From the NCBI RefSeq assembly GCF_009932475.1, contig NZ_BJOV01000003.1, forward strand, positions 558,001 to 622,000: 64,000 bases of DNA, written 5' to 3'. This document shows, piece after piece, positions 63,626-64,000 of this stretch; the stretch's first letter is position 1; each line of letters begins with the position of its first letter. Source of the DNA: Gordonia spumicola (lineage in GTDB: Bacteria; Actinomycetota; Actinomycetes; Mycobacteriales; Mycobacteriaceae). The translations under genes and the position numbers were made by a program. Under the pieces are notes generated by a model, which searched no databases, had not been told where the DNA came from, and worked only from the letters and a program-made list of their open reading frames with translations.

Positions 63626-64000
63626 ATGTCGGGCGAACTGATCACCATCGCGATCCTCGGGGTGGCGTTGGCCGCGTTGCTGGTCGCGATCGCCCTGCGG
63701 ACGAGGAAGGTAGTGGCGACACCGCACGAGCGGGCCGTCTACGACACCCTGCAGACCGCGGCGCTGGCGGCGCGGCCCCTCCGCAGCGGGCTCACCGAAC
63801 AGTCGGCAGCGGAGGCCGTCGGACCGCTGCTGGCGTTGACCTCGGCCGACGGCGTGGCCCTGTACGGGCCGGGCGCCGAACTCCTCGCCCGCGCGGGCGA
63901 CGACGACCTGTGGACCCCGCCGATCATGACGGCGACCGCAGACCTCGCCGCGACGGCCCTGCGCGACCAGCGTCCGGCCGTCGAACGCGGACCCGGCGGG
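63626..64000 (+). CDS. Sensor histidine kinase, LytS-like (3' part outside window)
   Basis: The first 125 codons are present from ATG 63626. One N-terminal transmembrane segment (about 4-21, ELITIAILGVALAALLVAI) is followed by TPHERAVYDTLQTAALAARPLRSGLTEQ. This is the start of the GAF-like region in actinobacterial LytS/His_kinase proteins. The kinase core is outside the window. It is divergent from phoA. Confidence 0.75.
   Translation, partial: MSGELITIAILGVALAALLVAIALRTRKVVATPHERAVYDTLQTAALAARPLRSGLTEQSAAEAVGPLLALTSADGVALYGPGAELLARAGDDDLWTPPIMTATADLAATALRDQRPAVERGPGG

Overview
This window is high-GC DNA from a mycolic-acid-containing actinobacterium. Gordonia, Tsukamurella or Williamsia are my guess, and the genus is uncertain. 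The evidence is a heparin-binding haemagglutinin (HbhA/MLDS) homologue, a mycolyltransferase-like esterase, a PtpB phosphatase, a GroEL2-type chaperonin without groES, and the gene order. Read right to left, lpd, a carboxymuconolactone-decarboxylase-family gene, ramB, isocitrate lyase, fadB2, hbhA, an XRE regulator and murB follow the backbone I remember from the Mycobacterium tuberculosis Rv0462-Rv0482 region, with extra genes inserted.

Region 1 (1-11.0 kb): murB; a leftward XRE-DUF2516-MerR-hydrolase operon; DUF445, TetR and polyphosphate kinase genes; hbhA; fadB2; isocitrate lyase. The XRE gene and hbhA share an upstream motif, which fits a lipid-droplet or adhesin protein and its dedicated regulator. 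The isocitrate lyase promoter carries RamB-like sites and ramB lies nearby. Region 2 (11.0-17.4 kb): a lipoprotein, ramB, a secreted esterase, a translationally coupled methyltransferase-cupin-HTH group, and an AlkA-like DNA glycosylase.

Region 3 (17.4-32.6 kb) is the most distinctive part. It holds two adjoining catabolic regulons, each with a TetR gene and its own operator type. The first has an NCS1-family importer (preceded by an overlapping 54-residue membrane protein), a flavin amine oxidase, an aldehyde dehydrogenase, an ADP-forming acyl-CoA synthetase and an acyl-CoA dehydrogenase, so it can encode amine to aldehyde to acid to acyl-CoA to enoyl-CoA. The second has an amino-acid permease, a DadA-like amino-acid dehydrogenase, a Glu/Leu-type dehydrogenase and a ThDP-dependent 2-oxoacid decarboxylase, so it can encode amino acid to 2-oxoacid to aldehyde. 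The aldehyde could feed the first regulon. Substrates are not identified.

Region 4 (32.6-46.7 kb): a 1743-residue repeat-rich surface protein, dihydrolipoamide dehydrogenase, a TetR/Old Yellow Enzyme pair with a palindromic operator, a ProP-like MFS transporter, a prolyl oligopeptidase and a DUF222-HNH (13E12-type) gene. Region 5 (46.7-53.9 kb): a cobalamin riboswitch followed by BtuFCD, a 47-bp perfect inverted repeat, a rhomboid-like protein, a second polyphosphate kinase 2 and small secreted or cytosolic proteins. Region 6 (54-64 kb): TetR/PtpB, an M20 amidohydrolase, a Ser/Thr kinase fused to a DUF1266-like domain, a RIO-type kinase, GroEL under tandem CIRCE operators, an excalibur-domain protein, a PhoA-type alkaline phosphatase with a candidate PHO box, and the start of a LytS-like histidine kinase. 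No tRNA, rRNA or CRISPR array was seen.
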